Assembly: GCA_905479535.1 (NCBI GenBank)
Contig: CAJQMW010000047.1
Location: 1 to 7,054 of the forward strand
From: an uncultured Maribacter sp.
Lineage (GTDB): Bacteria > Bacteroidota > Bacteroidia > Flavobacteriales > Flavobacteriaceae
Direction: 5' to 3'
Length of the DNA stretch: 7,054 nt
Shown in pieces: positions 6,281-7,054 of the stretch. The position numbers were made by a program, and so were the translations under genes. The notes beneath the pieces are model-generated. The model was not told the origin of the DNA, did no database searches, and was given only the letters and a program-made list of their open reading frames with translations. Numbering within the stretch: position 1 is the stretch's first letter; every line of letters begins with the position of its first letter.

Positions 6281-7054
6281 AAAAATAGTCTTGCGCACCA
6301 TAGTCTTTAAATTAGTCCTCTTCTTATTCTCCCTATCTATTTTTGGACAAGAAAAACCGGAGGAACCAAAACAGATAAACATTGTTTATGGTGCAAACTT
6401 CACCAAGAACGAAAAAGAGTATCCCGGTGCCTCAATTTTCAGTAAAGACGAAAAGCAAGTTCAATTTGAGCACCAAGGGGCCGATTTATGGTGTGACATT
6501 GCGATATATTTCCAGAAAGAGAACCGACTTGAGGCCATTGGAAATGTCATCCTAAAACAGGGTGATTCCGTCCAGATGACCAGTGAAAAGATTAACTATT
6601 TAGGCGATGTAAAACTGGCCAAAGCCTGGGGTAACGTGGTTCTCGAAAATTCCGAAATGACCCTTAAAACGGATACCTTGCGTTTAGATCGGGAAAAACA
6701 ACAGGCATACTATCAGGACAACGGAACGGTAATAGACTCCGCCAATACGCTTACCAGTAAAATTGGTCGGTATTTTATGGAGCTGAAAAAATATCAATTT
6801 TTAGATAGTGTTCACATTAATAATCCGGAATACATTTTAGATTCCGAGCAACTAGATTATTATACCACCTCCAAGAATGCATATATGTACGGACCGTCAA
6901 CCATTGTGGGAGACACGTATAAAATTTATTGTGAAAGAGGTTTTTATGATACCAAAGTAGAGAGCGGTTATGGCATCAAAAATACCAGAATAGACTACAA
7001 CAATAGAATCGTTGAAGGAGACAGTGTTTATTTCAATAAAGCTAGGGAGTTCGC
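6276..7054 (+). CDS. OstA/LptA-like exported protein (N-terminal part, 3' end outside window)
   Basis: An open frame runs without a stop from the intergenic region to the window edge, giving at least 259 residues. No ATG begins it. TTG at 6276 gives KKIVLRTIVFKLVLFLFSLS as a signal peptide ending near FGQ before EKPEEPKQ; TTG at 6291 would give a shorter signal peptide with the same core. The mature part is rich in short alternating beta-strands typical of OstA-like proteins of the LptA/LptD-N group, for example IGNVILKQGDSVQMTSEKI, then AWGNVVLENSEMTLKTDTL, then INNPEYILDSEQLDYYTT and MYGPSTIVGDTYKIYCERG. Such proteins take part in or resemble the periplasmic bridge that moves lipopolysaccharide to the outer membrane. 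The gene follows the ThuA-like gene by about 53 bases and has no evident functional link to the sugar genes. The family is fairly certain, the start is not, and the total length is unknown. Confidence 0.8.
   Translation, partial: MKKIVLRTIVFKLVLFLFSLSIFGQEKPEEPKQINIVYGANFTKNEKEYPGASIFSKDEKQVQFEHQGADLWCDIAIYFQKENRLEAIGNVILKQGDSVQMTSEKINYLGDVKLAKAWGNVVLENSEMTLKTDTLRLDREKQQAYYQDNGTVIDSANTLTSKIGRYFMELKKYQFLDSVHINNPEYILDSEQLDYYTTSKNAYMYGPSTIVGDTYKIYCERGFYDTKVESGYGIKNTRIDYNNRIVEGDSVYFNKAREF

Overview
The window looks like a piece of a Bacteroidota chromosome, most likely a marine member of the Flavobacteriaceae. The DNA is moderately AT-rich and start codons lack obvious Shine-Dalgarno sequences. 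Three consecutive complete genes encode predicted lipoproteins, and the last gene is an OstA-like protein of the kind typical for Flavobacteriia. All genes are on the + strand. No tRNA, rRNA, CRISPR array, insertion sequence or phage gene was seen. Assignments rest on reading motifs by eye, not on database searches.

Layout. (1) Positions 2-454 hold the 3' end of a DUF1080 / 3-keto-disaccharide hydrolase-type gene. (2) After a 10-base gap, 465-1925 encodes an exported Gfo/Idh/MocA-family oxidoreductase. (3) A clear intrinsic terminator at 1980-2002 closes this first unit. (4) 2056-5220 encodes a 1054-residue multidomain lipoprotein: an SGNH-like domain, a dehydrogenase-like beta-propeller, a HEAT-like helical region and a C-terminal cytochrome c domain with CITCH. 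(5) Nine bases later, 5230-6222 encodes a ThuA-like lipoprotein. (6) From about 6276 to the end runs the 5' part of an OstA/LptA-like gene, cut by the window edge, which probably belongs to a different, cell-envelope process.

How the genes may work together. Gfo/Idh/MocA dehydrogenases, DUF1080 proteins and ThuA proteins have all been linked to breaking glycosides by first oxidising a sugar hydroxyl (usually C3) to a ketone, then cleaving or rearranging the keto-sugar. All three occur here, beside a large cytochrome c/propeller protein, and every complete member carries an export signal with a lipobox. The inferred picture is an envelope-located, oxidation-dependent glycoside-processing locus whose electrons might pass to the cytochrome protein. 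The substrate cannot be read from the sequence, and the link to the cytochrome is a hypothesis.

The points most worth a second look are the degenerate catalytic residues in the SGNH-like domain, the KR variant of a Tat motif combined with a lipobox on a Rossmann-fold enzyme, and the TATTTTTG box that coincides with the likely TTG start of the OstA-like gene.
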